From the NCBI GenBank assembly GCA_937922655.1, contig CALAJH010000033.1:17977-81976 (forward strand): a stretch of DNA of 64,000 nucleotides, given 5' to 3'. The stretch's first letter is position 1; each line of letters opens with the position of its first letter. Of the stretch, positions 19,220 to 27,381 are shown one piece after another. The notes under the pieces are model-generated. The model saw only the letters and a list, made by a program, of their open reading frames with translations. It made no database searches and had not been told where the DNA came from. Position numbers and translations under genes: made by a program. Source of the stretch: an uncultured Bacteroidia bacterium (GTDB lineage Bacteria; Bacteroidota; Bacteroidia; J057; CALAJH01).

Positions 19220-19631
19220 GAAACATCAATATCAAAAAAAATCCCCAACCTTGCTTAAAAATGCCAAGAAATAATCTTTATCCTTGCGCCGTATGTTGTA
19301 CGCTACAACGACGGTATTGCACATCTAAAACGACCGGGTTGTTGTTTTCGCCGTCGGAAAAGACCGAAACACCGAAACTTTCCAAGCCGGTGAATCAAAT
19401 GCCGATGTATTTGAGAGAAAATTTTTATACTATTTGTAGTTGCCCATCACGAAACGAGCGTTTTAGCGGCACGCCGGACAACAAAATATCGCGCTTGGTC
19501 GGACGAAGTTGTTCGCTTGAACAGTGCTTTGACGCCCGGATTGGTTTCGAGGGCTTTGTTGTTTACACCCGTTTTCGCGCCGGTAAAATTAAGTCGGCGA
19601 CAATGCGCGGCGACGCTTAACGCACGTCTTG
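19220..19631. other. Intergenic region, no supported gene
   Basis: About 410 bases between the start of the HemW-like gene and the end of the histidine kinase gene. A cysteine-containing frame of 119 codons (19261-19620, plus strand) is open but resembles no family and has no promoter box; I treat it as chance. No terminator of the kinase gene was recognised. Confidence 0.45.
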
Positions 19632-20996
19632 TCATGTGCCGACGGCGGGCAAAACAAGGGTAAAACGCATACCGACGCCGTCGGAATTTCGCGTGGCAAG
19701 GACGTTGCCGCCGTGAATAACGGCGATTTGTTTGACGAGCGCCAAGCCCAATCCCGTACCTTGTATGCCCGTGGTGTTGCCCGCGCGATAAAACGGGTCG
19801 AATATACAGGGCAGGTCGGTTTCGGGAACGCCGATGCCCTTGTCTTTGACGTCGAAATGAACGTTGGGTCCAACTTCGCGTACGGACAAGGTCACGGGTT
19901 TTCCCATACCGTATTTGCAGGCGTTGGCGAGCAGATTGTTGAGCGCGATTTCGAGCAGGCCCTCTTTAACCTTGATGCGGGTTTTGGGGGATACGTCGAT
20001 TTTTACGGAGATGTTTTCGGCGTCTTCCCACGTCCAATGAACGCGGCACTTTTCGATAAGCTCTTCGACGGTTTCGGCTTCGATGTTGTAATTGGCGGCC
20101 TCGGCCTCGATTTGCGCCAATCGCAAGAGTCCGTTGGCCAGTTCGGTCATGCGGTAGGCGTCGGCAAGCGTGTCGCGAAGGGTCTGTTCGTAGACTTCGG
20201 CGCTTCGGGGACGCGAAAGCTTAACTTCAAGATTGGAAATCATGGCCGTCAACGGGGTGCGAAGCTCGTGCGAGGCCATTTGTACGAAACGCCGTCGCTG
20301 TTTGTAGCCGATTTCCAATTCCTGCAAAACGTCGTTGAAGGCCATGGCCAACTCGTCGATTTCGTCTTTGTAGCGCCCGACGGGAAGCCGCACGCCGATA
20401 TTGTCGGCGTTGATTTGCCGAACGGTTTTGACGATTCGGCCGATGGGTGCCAAGGCCTGACGCGCAAAAAACCATCCCAACGCCAACATCACCACAATCG
20501 AAGCGCCCATGCCAATGAAATAATACTCGCGCAGTTTTTTGAGTTTGGAAAGGCCGTATTTGTCGTGGGCGGAAACCATGACCGCGTATTTTTTTGCCCC
20601 GACCCGATACGCCAATCCGTACTGTTGGCGGTCTTGGGCCATATGTTCCATGCCGCCGAGAAGCAGGGTTTGGCGTACGATGGTTGTGTCAAACGCCGGC
20701 GAAACGCTGCTGTCCGAGGTATAAATCACCCGCATCGAATCGTTGTAGATTTCAAAAATTTCGTCCGTGAGCCGATTTCTTTGAAAACTTTTGTGCAACT
20801 CCTCGGTACGCCGCAAGGCATTGACGCTCGGCTCAAAATAGATTTTTGCGGTGGTCAGCGCCCGGTCGCCCAAACGTTGATAAAATTCGTCCTCGGTGTA
20901 ATCTTCAAAATTGACGTAAAGCTCGTAGCCGATGAAATTGAAAAGCAACCCCATAAGCAAGGCGTAAATCAACGTCAAACGGTACTGAATCTTCAT
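19632..20996 (-). CDS. Sensor histidine kinase
   Basis: Encodes 454 residues with a classic two-component sensor layout. Transmembrane helix 1 is at about residues 8-28, a periplasmic sensor region spans 30-155, helix 2 is at about 160-178, a HAMP linker lies at 180-232, the HisKA domain has phospho-acceptor His243 in ASHELRTPLT, and the HATPase domain carries the N box NNLLANACKYG, the G1 box KDKGIGVP and the G2 box GTGLGLALVKQ. The sensed signal is unknown. No response regulator gene lies within the window, so this is an orphan kinase locally. A promoter with both elements lies upstream. Confidence 0.94.
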   Translation of the reverse strand: MKIQYRLTLIYALLMGLLFNFIGYELYVNFEDYTEDEFYQRLGDRALTTAKIYFEPSVNALRRTEELHKSFQRNRLTDEIFEIYNDSMRVIYTSDSSVSPAFDTTIVRQTLLLGGMEHMAQDRQQYGLAYRVGAKKYAVMVSAHDKYGLSKLKKLREYYFIGMGASIVVMLALGWFFARQALAPIGRIVKTVRQINADNIGVRLPVGRYKDEIDELAMAFNDVLQELEIGYKQRRRFVQMASHELRTPLTAMISNLEVKLSRPRSAEVYEQTLRDTLADAYRMTELANGLLRLAQIEAEAANYNIEAETVEELIEKCRVHWTWEDAENISVKIDVSPKTRIKVKEGLLEIALNNLLANACKYGMGKPVTLSVREVGPNVHFDVKDKGIGVPETDLPCIFDPFYRAGNTTGIQGTGLGLALVKQIAVIHGGNVLATRNSDGVGMRFTLVLPAVGT

Positions 20997-21039
20997 AATT
21001 CGTTTTTGGGCGCGTTGGGCTTCGACGCGGTTCTTCGAA

Positions 21040-21072
21040 CAAAGATAGTCAACAATTCAAAGAACGTTCAAA
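21040..21072 (-). promoter_or_regulatory. Bacteroidota-type promoter of the histidine kinase gene
   Basis: On the minus strand TTTG (21069-21072) and TATCTTTG (21040-21047) are 21 bases apart, a full match to the consensus. The ATG at 20996 lies 43 bases downstream. Confidence 0.65.
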
Positions 21073-21173
21073 AAGAGGGTTCGGAGGCCGCAAAAGTAAC
21101 CGCATCCTAAGCCTTGGGAGGGGGGCTTGGTTAACGCCTAAGAGGTTGGTTGGACAAATGTTGGCAAGCGATT

Positions 21174-21683
21174 TTACCAAAACCGATTCATCGAACGGAT
21201 TTTGGCCTCGTCTTTGGCGATGTTTCTACGGGCGGTGAGAATGAAAATCACGGCGGCCACGGGCAAAAACAACGCCCAGCCCATGCGGTAACTCACGGAA
21301 AGATTTTCTTTGGGAATGAACAGAGACACCGAGGCGTAGGCGGCAATCGGAATGACGAGCGCCGCCGCCGTCAATATCGTCGCCAAACGCATTTGAAACC
21401 GACGTTTTTTATACGATGCCAACATCAACAAACATCCTGCGCCGGCGGCCAAAGTCAAGCCCGTGGCAAGGTTGGCCGCAAGACGAACGAAAAAATCGTT
21501 GGTTGCGGCACGCAAATCGTTGCCGTCGGGCATAACGTCGAGTGTGGCAAAAGGCAAGTCGCCCGTAACGGTCAAAATAAAGAACGGACCTTTGAGCATA
21601 AGTGCGAAAATGGCGGCGGCCGCCATCAACATCCATGTTTGCGAACGCAAAAATTCGGGGTCTTCGTAAAATTTTACGCTCAT
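21174..21683 (-). CDS. DUF4293 family membrane protein
   Basis: Encodes 169 residues with four predicted transmembrane helices (about 18-36, 70-92, 100-120 and 130-150). The start (SQTWMLMAAAAIF) and especially the C terminus (RRNIAKDEAKIRSMNRFW) match DUF4293, a small Bacteroidota-specific membrane family of unknown role. Its ATG overlaps the fabF stop codon as ATGA, so it is co-translated with fatty-acid synthesis genes; whether it serves lipid metabolism is not known. Confidence 0.82.
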   Translation of the reverse strand: MSVKFYEDPEFLRSQTWMLMAAAAIFALMLKGPFFILTVTGDLPFATLDVMPDGNDLRAATNDFFVRLAANLATGLTLAAGAGCLLMLASYKKRRFQMRLATILTAAALVIPIAAYASVSLFIPKENLSVSYRMGWALFLPVAAVIFILTARRNIAKDEAKIRSMNRFW

Positions 21684-22921
21684 TCCTCGAAGCGCTTGAA
21701 AATCACGGTGGCGTTGTGCCCGCCAAAGCCAAAGGTGTTGCTCAGCGCGTAACGAACGGGCATAACGGCGGCTTGATTAAAGGTGTAGTCAAGGTCGCAT
21801 TCGGGGTCGTCGGTGAAGTGGTTGATGGTCGGGGGAACGAAACCGTCGTGAACGGCGATGACCGCGGCGACGGCTTCCACGGCTCCTGCGGCCCCCAACA
21901 AATGCCCCGTCATGGACTTGGTCGAACTGATTTTAACTTTGTAAGCATGCTCGCCAAAGACGTTTTTGATGGCTTTGGTTTCGGCGACGTCGCCAAGCGG
22001 GGTTGAGGTGCCGTGGACGTTGATGTAATCAATGTCTTGGGGACGAATGCCGGCGAATTCGATGGCGCGTTTCATGACGGCAATGGCGCCGCGTCCTTCG
22101 GGTTCCGGAGCCGTCAAATGATGAGCGTCGGCGCTCATGCCCACTCCGACGAGTTCGGCGTAAATTTTGGCGCCGCGCCTCATGGCATGGGATAAGGTTT
22201 CCAACATCAAAACGGCGCTTCCTTCCCCGAGAACGAAGCCGTCGCGGTCTTGGTCGAAGGGGCGGGAAGCGGTGGCGGGGTCGTCGTTGCGTTCGGAAAG
22301 CGCACGCATGGCGCCAAAACCGCCGATGCCCGCCTCCGTAACCGCGGCCTCGCTTCCCCCCGACAGCATCACGTCCGCCAAACCCGAACGCAAAAGCAAA
22401 AATGCGTCAATGAGACAGTTGGTGGCCGTGGCACAAGCGGAAATACAAGAATAGTTCGGACCGCGCAGACCGTATTTCATGGAAATGTGACCGGGCGCGA
22501 TGTCGATAATCATCTTGGGAATGAAAAAAGGGTTGAAGCGCGGCGTTCCGTCGCCGCGTGCAAAGGCGCTCATCTCTTCGGTAAAGGTGTTCAAACCGCC
22601 GATGCCCGAACCCAACACCACCCCGCAACGGTCTTTGTCCGTTTTTTCAAAGTCAATGCCCGCATCGGCCACCGCCTCGTCCGCCGCGATAAGGGCGTAA
22701 TGACAGAAAGGGTCCATTCTCCGGGCTTCTTTTTTAGGGATGTGTGCCTCGACGTCCAAACCCTTGACCTCGCACGCAAATCGCGTTCGAAACTTCGAAG
22801 CGTCGAAATGAGTAATCGGCCCCGCTCCGCTGACGCCTCCTCTCAATCCGTCCCGATAAGCGGACAAACCGTTGCCTATCGGCGTAAGACATCCCATGCC
22901 CGTAACGACGACGCGCTCCAT
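21680..22921 (-). CDS. fabF: 3-oxoacyl-[acyl-carrier-protein] synthase II
   Basis: Encodes 413 residues from MERVVVTGMGCLTPIGN, the normal KAS II opening. The catalytic triad is Cys163 in SACATATNCL, His303 in NVHGTSTPLGD and His340 in MTGHLLGAAGA. It elongates acyl-ACP by condensation with malonyl-ACP in fatty-acid synthesis. The acpP gene lies 80 bases upstream on the same strand and the DUF4293 gene overlaps its end, so the order is acpP-fabF-DUF4293. The frame is open for 11 codons before the chosen ATG, but those residues are not part of the family. Confidence 0.97.
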   Translation of the reverse strand: MERVVVTGMGCLTPIGNGLSAYRDGLRGGVSGAGPITHFDASKFRTRFACEVKGLDVEAHIPKKEARRMDPFCHYALIAADEAVADAGIDFEKTDKDRCGVVLGSGIGGLNTFTEEMSAFARGDGTPRFNPFFIPKMIIDIAPGHISMKYGLRGPNYSCISACATATNCLIDAFLLLRSGLADVMLSGGSEAAVTEAGIGGFGAMRALSERNDDPATASRPFDQDRDGFVLGEGSAVLMLETLSHAMRRGAKIYAELVGVGMSADAHHLTAPEPEGRGAIAVMKRAIEFAGIRPQDIDYINVHGTSTPLGDVAETKAIKNVFGEHAYKVKISSTKSMTGHLLGAAGAVEAVAAVIAVHDGFVPPTINHFTDDPECDLDYTFNQAAVMPVRYALSNTFGFGGHNATVIFKRFEE

Positions 22922-23001
22922 ATCCTCGAATGTTATGCGTTTTTCTGCGCGCAAACCGGGCGAAACGCATGCGCCCGCCCGGCTGCGCGTCGGTTTTGTG
23001 T

Positions 23002-23238
23002 TTATTTTTTCACCACCGATTCGAGGTAGGAAATGGCGTCGCCGACGGTGGCGATTTTTTCCGACACTTCCTCGGGTATCGTGATGTCGAACGCTTTTTC
23101 GAATTCCATGACCAGTTCGACGGTATCGAGCGAATCGGCGCCGAGGTCGTTGGTGATGCTGGCTTCGGGCGTTACCTCTTTGATGTCCACGCCGAGTTTA
23201 TCGACGATGATGCTTTTTACTTTTTCGGCAATATCCAT
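23002..23238 (-). CDS. acpP: Acyl carrier protein
   Basis: Encodes 78 residues, strongly acidic, with the phosphopantetheine attachment site Ser36 in [11 protein letters not shown]. Helices I to IV of the ACP fold are recognisable. It carries growing acyl chains for FabF, whose gene follows 80 bases downstream. A near-consensus -7 sequence, TAATTTTA, lies upstream at about 23282-23289 on the minus strand and may be its promoter. Confidence 0.97.
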   Translation of the reverse strand: MDIAEKVKSIIVDKLGVDIKEVTPEASITNDLGADSLDTVELVMEFEKAFDITIPEEVSEKIATVGDAISYLESVVKK

Positions 23239-23389
23239 TGCTAATGATTCTTGGGTAATGATTACGGTTTGTATCGGTGCGTAAAATTAAGGCAAATTCT
23301 TTATATGCAATAATGGGCGGGAAAATTTTTCGTTTCTCGTGCAAAAATTGGTCCGCATACCGTATTCGGTCTAAACGGCACGGCGGCGC

Positions 23390-24043
23390 CTAAACGGAGG
23401 CGAAAGAGAATATCGGCCGAAACAGCGGCGAAGGTTCCACTCCGTCCCGAACGATGTGGCCCACTTTCAAGCCTACGGCTTGGGCGGCGATGAGTTCGTC
23501 GGGCACGTCGGACAAAAACATGACCTTGTCCGCCGGAAGTTGCAAGACTTGCAGGATGCGGCGGTAGGAATCGGTTTGTTTTTTGTGTCCGACGTCGGTG
23601 TCGAAAAAATGAGAAAACTTGTCGGACAAATCGCCGAATTCGGTATAACGATAAAAGAGTTTCTGGGCAAAAACCGAACCCGAGGAGTAGACGCCGATGC
23701 GTTTGCCGGCGGCCCGCCAACGGTCGAACGCCGGCGGAACGTCGGGGTAAATCGGGGTAACGAAGGCTCCCTGCTCGTAGCCCAAGGCCCAAATCATTCC
23801 TTGCAATTTTTTTAAGGGCGGCGCTTTGACGTCCTCGTCCGTCCAACGGTGAAGGATTTCCACAACGACGTTCAACGGGGCGCCGGCATGCACTTCATTG
23901 ATGCATTCGGCCACTTCGGCTTCGGTGCGGTGATTGGCCAAAAAGTCGTACATCCGCTCTTTGGCGTAAGGAAAAAGTACTTTTTTTACGAAATCAATAG
24001 GCGCGGTCGTACCTTCGATGTCCGTTAGAATGTAATCAAACAT
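23390..24043 (-). CDS. mtnC: Acireductone synthase (enolase-phosphatase E1)
   Basis: Encodes 217 residues of the HAD superfamily. The nucleophile region is LTDIEGTTAP, the MtnC form of the DxD/E motif. Motif II is in GVYSSGSV, followed by the conserved tail FDTDVGHKKQTDSY with the motif III lysine and FLSDVPDEL as motif IV. It converts 2,3-diketo-5-methylthiopentyl-1-phosphate to acireductone in methionine salvage. Its start overlaps the 3' end of mtnD by 8 bases, so the two consecutive steps are translationally coupled. The mtnA and mtnB genes are not in the window. Confidence 0.93.
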   Translation of the reverse strand: MFDYILTDIEGTTAPIDFVKKVLFPYAKERMYDFLANHRTEAEVAECINEVHAGAPLNVVVEILHRWTDEDVKAPPLKKLQGMIWALGYEQGAFVTPIYPDVPPAFDRWRAAGKRIGVYSSGSVFAQKLFYRYTEFGDLSDKFSHFFDTDVGHKKQTDSYRRILQVLQLPADKVMFLSDVPDELIAAQAVGLKVGHIVRDGVEPSPLFRPIFSFASV

Positions 24044-24557
24044 GAGCCGGCAAGGGGAGTGAACGATAATGGCGGGCGATGTTCTCTTGAGTATAATGCG
24101 GCGTCCACCCCGAGGGGTCGATAAACAAACGAACAACGGTAAATTTCGGCGGCTCGTCCATCTCAAACCAATGACGCGAACCGGCGGGAACGGAAATGAA
24201 ATCGCCGGGTTCGCATTTGACGCAAAACACGGGGTCTTCGAGGTTGAACCAAAAATATCCGCATCCCGAAACGAAATACCTCACCTCGTCCTCGGTGTGG
24301 GTGTGTTCGGCCTTAAATTTGTCTTTTATTTGTTGTAAATTGGGCGTATCCGGCGCAACGGCGACGACGTCGGCCACGGTATAACCGTTGCTTTCCATAA
24401 TGGGCCGTAAAAACGGTTCCAAGAGGTTCAACACGTCTTGGGAATCGGCAACGGGCGCGGGGTAGTGTTCGCACACAATACCCCGCAAATGAAGAAATTG
24501 TTTTATATCGTGAAATTCGCGGAGAACGGTTCTCCGCGAAGGGATATGCAGTTCCAT
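24036..24557 (-). CDS. mtnD: Acireductone dioxygenase
   Basis: Encodes 173 residues of the cupin-type acireductone dioxygenase. The metal ligands are His85, His87 and Glu91 in AEHTHTEDEVRYF, and His129 in AGSRHWFEM, the full set for Fe or Ni binding. With Fe the enzyme yields the keto-acid precursor of methionine. It sits between the coiled-coil membrane protein gene of the Sia-like operon (38 bases upstream) and mtnC (8-base overlap), so the salvage pair may be co-transcribed with the signalling genes. Confidence 0.95.
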   Translation of the reverse strand: MELHIPSRRTVLREFHDIKQFLHLRGIVCEHYPAPVADSQDVLNLLEPFLRPIMESNGYTVADVVAVAPDTPNLQQIKDKFKAEHTHTEDEVRYFVSGCGYFWFNLEDPVFCVKCEPGDFISVPAGSRHWFEMDEPPKFTVVRLFIDPSGWTPHYTQENIARHYRSLPLPAHV

Positions 24558-24595
24558 GTGTTGGGTCGGCCCGAAAGTTGGGGGGCGTAAGGAGA

Positions 24596-25252
24596 CTATT
24601 CGTTGGACTGGGAACCGAACTCGTTGTCGGAAGAAGCGGGAGTCTCCTCCGAAGGCTGTTTTTCTTCGTTTTTGGCGGTTTTGGTCTTGGCTTTTTTGGG
24701 CTTGGGCTCCTCGGCGGAGGCATCGTTTTTTGCCTCGGTAGGAGGAGGGGGCGTTTGGGTGGCGGCGGGTGTGGACTCGGGCGCGGGCACGGGTGTGGAA
24801 GAAGTCGCCGGTTCGCCCGTTGTTGTGGGCATCGGCGGCTCCTTGATATACTTTTCGTAAGCCAAAAGCCCAATGAGCGACATGATAATGACGATGAGTG
24901 TCATCATTATCAGCTGAACGCGCATTTTCGAAGATTCAACGCTCGTCTTGTCTTTGTAAAGCTCTTTGTTCTTTTTAACGACGGTGTCCTTTTCCTGTAT
25001 GGTTTTGTTCAGGTCCCGGGACAGCTGGGCGTTGAGCTTTTCGTTTTCCTCGTTGAGCTTCTGCAACTTTTGTTGCTGGCGGTCGGAGGTTTTGGTAAGG
25101 AATCTAAGCTCCTCGATAAGGCGCTCAAATTCGTCGGTGAGCTTAAGAAAATCGCCACGCAGCTTTTCAACGTCGCTGCCGGTGTTGGCGTTTTCCCGTG
25201 CCTGCCTCAAAATCTCGTATTCCAACGAGAAAGCTTCTTCCTTTTTGCTCAT
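24596..25252 (-). CDS. Coiled-coil membrane protein with Pro/Ala/Lys-rich tail
   Basis: Encodes 218 residues from the ATG at 25252. Residues 1-105 form a long heptad-type coiled coil rich in Glu, Lys and Gln. One transmembrane helix follows at about 112-132 (LIMMTLIVIIMSLIGLLAYE). The C-terminal 80 residues are low-complexity Pro/Thr/Ala/Glu with a Lys-rich stretch, probably disordered outside the membrane. I recognise no family. The gene is 10 bases downstream of siaC-like copy 1 and reads with it, which makes it a candidate partner or output of that module; this is inference from position. Confidence 0.75.
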   Translation of the reverse strand: MSKKEEAFSLEYEILRQARENANTGSDVEKLRGDFLKLTDEFERLIEELRFLTKTSDRQQQKLQKLNEENEKLNAQLSRDLNKTIQEKDTVVKKNKELYKDKTSVESSKMRVQLIMMTLIVIIMSLIGLLAYEKYIKEPPMPTTTGEPATSSTPVPAPESTPAATQTPPPPTEAKNDASAEEPKPKKAKTKTAKNEEKQPSEETPASSDNEFGSQSNE

Positions 25253-25262
25253 ATGAATAAAG

Positions 25263-25637
25263 TTAGACCGAAACCAAGTCAAAAGGCACTTCCAAGAGCG
25301 CCTTGTAATCTTCGCCCGTTTCTTCCATGTCCTCGTCCTCGGCGTCGTAACACCAAGTGATGACTACGTCGTTGCCTGTTTTAAAGAGTTTTTCCAGCTT
25401 GCGGAACAAATCCAGCAGGCATTTGGAAGAACTGGTGTTGAAGTATTCGAGTTGAAACTTAAAATTTGTGCTGGGATTGGGGTTTTTAGAGTACTCGTCC
25501 ACCCAATCCAAAATTTTACGGTAAAACCCCACGCTGTCTTCGGGAATCGAACGTCCCGAAATTTCAAAGACGTTGATATCGGCATTGAGAATTACCTTGG
25601 GGGTCTTGGGGGTAGGCTCTAAGATGAAATTTTTCAT
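25263..25637 (-). CDS. SiaC-like regulatory protein (DUF1987), copy 1
   Basis: Encodes 124 residues of the DUF1987/SiaC family. In Pseudomonas aeruginosa, SiaC is a small partner-switch protein phosphorylated by SiaB and dephosphorylated by SiaA. The conserved opening ISGRSIPEDSVGFY and the phospho-site region LEYFNTSSSK are present; by my count the threonine is residue 68, the position I recall as phosphorylated in SiaC. The C-terminal half (WCYDAEDEDMEETGEDY) is strongly acidic. It pairs with the SiaB-like gene 24 bases upstream. Confidence 0.88.
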   Translation of the reverse strand: MKNFILEPTPKTPKVILNADINVFEISGRSIPEDSVGFYRKILDWVDEYSKNPNPSTNFKFQLEYFNTSSSKCLLDLFRKLEKLFKTGNDVVITWCYDAEDEDMEETGEDYKALLEVPFDLVSV

Positions 25638-25661
25638 TTTCGGCTTTGGTTAGATACGAGG

Positions 25662-26210
25662 TTAAACGCGGGCAATTTTGGCCTCCAAGCTGAAAAACGA
25701 ATACTTTTCATTGACCGGGTGAAAGTCGTAGCCCAACTTCTGCCCGGACTTTCGCGCGATGTCTATCATACCCAGACCGGCGGTGCCTTTTTCCGAAAGC
25801 TCGCCCTCGTTGAGAATGGACTGGTACAACTGTTTAAGCTCCTCTTTGTCGGAGTTGTTGACCTTCTCCAATCGTTGGCGTATGAACTCGATGCGGCTGT
25901 TGTATATGTGGTTGCCGGTAATGACGTAGTAGTCCTTTTCTTCCTTGCCAATCATCAGGAGCGCGGTACGGTCGTTGATTTCGCCTTCGAGGTTCGAGAC
26001 TTGGAGCGAATCCAAGTGGTGGTAAACGTTCTGCAGGCATTCGACCATCACGTTGAAAACTTTTTTCTTGACGCGCTTGTCCTCACCGTCGCCGTCCAAC
26101 TTATTTTCCATCATATGCAGAATCGAGGAGACCAAGTCGGCCGTAACCTCGCCCTGATAGACGAAAATAATATTGTTCAGCTGCATATTTTTGTAATAAC
26201 TGTACGTCAT
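25662..26210 (-). CDS. SiaB-like protein kinase, copy 1
   Basis: Encodes 182 residues of the SiaB family (DUF6272), a small GHKL-fold Ser/Thr kinase. Visible family traits are the opening NIIFVYQGEVTADLVSSI, the N-box-like helix KVFNVMVECLQNVYHH and the glycine-containing ATP-lid region GTAGLGMIDIARKSG. Its presumed target is the neighbouring SiaC-like protein, and a PP2C phosphatase gene at the head of the operon would reverse the phosphorylation. It starts 21 bases after the second SiaC-like gene ends. Confidence 0.86.
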   Translation of the reverse strand: MTYSYYKNMQLNNIIFVYQGEVTADLVSSILHMMENKLDGDGEDKRVKKKVFNVMVECLQNVYHHLDSLQVSNLEGEINDRTALLMIGKEEKDYYVITGNHIYNSRIEFIRQRLEKVNNSDKEELKQLYQSILNEGELSEKGTAGLGMIDIARKSGQKLGYDFHPVNEKYSFFSLEAKIARV

Positions 26211-26231
26211 GGCTGGTTCGTGCTAATTGTG

Positions 26232-26615
26232 TTAATAAACCTTCATCATCAACTCCAACGGTACGGAAAGCAGGGCTTTGTAATCCTCTCCCGTTTCCTG
26301 CATATCTTCGTCGTCTTCGTCGTAATACCAAATGATTTTGAGGTCGTTGCCGTCTTGGTAAATTTTTTCGAGCTTTTTCAAAAGCTCAAGAATATTTTTC
26401 GACGAACTGGTGTTGAAATACTCCAACTCGAATTTTACTTCCGTTTTGGGGTTGGGGTTTTTGCCGTATTGGTCTATCCAATCCAAGATTTTTTTGTAAA
26501 AGCCAACGGAGTCCTCGGGGATGGAACGTCCGCTCAACTCGAAGTGGTTGTTCTTCGGGTCGAGATAAACCTTCGGCGTTTTATGCGTCGGCTCGATTTT
26601 TAAAGGTTCAAGCAT
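26232..26615 (-). CDS. SiaC-like regulatory protein (DUF1987), copy 2
   Basis: Encodes 127 residues, clearly paralogous to copy 1 just downstream: both share SGRSIPEDSVGFY, LDWxDxY and LEYFNTSSSK, with the putative phospho-threonine at residue 69 here. The two differ at the N terminus and in loop residues (IIWYYDEDDEDMQETGEDY here). Having two targets suggests either two separate outputs or competition for one. The SiaB-like copy 2 gene is 70 bases upstream. Confidence 0.88.
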   Translation of the reverse strand: MLEPLKIEPTHKTPKVYLDPKNNHFELSGRSIPEDSVGFYKKILDWIDQYGKNPNPKTEVKFELEYFNTSSSKNILELLKKLEKIYQDGNDLKIIWYYDEDDEDMQETGEDYKALLSVPLELMMKVY

Positions 26616-26685
26616 TGTTTGTTGATGAGGGTTTTATGCTCTTTCCTGACGGAATGTGAATAATTTTTTGCGAAAAATAGTTCCC

Positions 26686-27273
26686 TTAAAGACTAAGATA
26701 GTTGATTTGAGATTCAAGCGTGAAAAACGAATAATGCTCGTTTTCATACTTAAATTGGTAAATCAAACGGTTTCTGGACTTGCGGGCCAAATCAATGATT
26801 CCCAGACGAGTCAATCCCGAGGTGACGGGTTCGCCTTGGGAAAGCAGTTCTTGGTACAAGGCTTTAAGTTGGACGGCGTCCAAACCGTTGATTTTGTCAA
26901 TGAACTTTTTGAGCTCGGGAATGGAATCGGTCGGAATGTAACTGCCCGTAGTGACAATGTACAACCCCGCCACCCGCTTGATGAGCAACAGCGCCGAAGG
27001 GTCGTAGCCCAAATCGGTCTTTAATTCGTCAAGATAGACGTTGGTTAGGCACTCGACCATGACGTTGAAGACTTTTTTTGACATCTTGCGGCTTTGCTTT
27101 TCCTCTTCCATACGCTCCTCCATAATGCCCAGCACACTCGTCACCAAATCCGACGTTACCAATCCGCGATAAGAAAATATGACGTTGTTGTCGTACATAT
27201 CCTTGTATATCGGATAAGTGTTGTGCAGAGGCGTGCCGCTTTGGCCGGTAGATATTTTTTCCGCAAGTTTCAT
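26686..27273 (-). CDS. SiaB-like protein kinase, copy 2
   Basis: Encodes 195 residues from the ATG at 27273; a TTG two codons upstream is in frame but less likely. It shares with copy 1 the segment VIFSYRGLVTSDLVTSVL, the helix KVFNVMVECLTNVY, and a late GLTRLGIIDLARKS corresponding to the ATP-lid. It carries about 15 extra residues at the N terminus. It is the first of the small genes after the PP2C phosphatase gene (108 bases away) and pairs with SiaC-like copy 2. Confidence 0.86.
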   Translation of the reverse strand: MKLAEKISTGQSGTPLHNTYPIYKDMYDNNVIFSYRGLVTSDLVTSVLGIMEERMEEEKQSRKMSKKVFNVMVECLTNVYLDELKTDLGYDPSALLLIKRVAGLYIVTTGSYIPTDSIPELKKFIDKINGLDAVQLKALYQELLSQGEPVTSGLTRLGIIDLARKSRNRLIYQFKYENEHYSFFTLESQINYLSL

Positions 27274-27381
27274 CCTCAATCCGTCCTATGATTTCGTCCC
27301 GTGGCTAAATCGTCCGCAAAAATAGCAACTTATCGGCAAATTAGTCAAAAACATTTTGCACATTTTAAATATTTTTACGGC

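Noticed and set aside
19261..19620. 119-codon cysteine-containing plus-strand frame
   Set aside because: Isolated, no promoter box, and no conserved metal-binding arrangement among its cysteines.
23282..23289. TAATTTTA upstream of acpP as a promoter box
   Set aside because: The last base differs from the TAnnTTTG consensus and the -33 partner is weak; mentioned only in the acpP entry.
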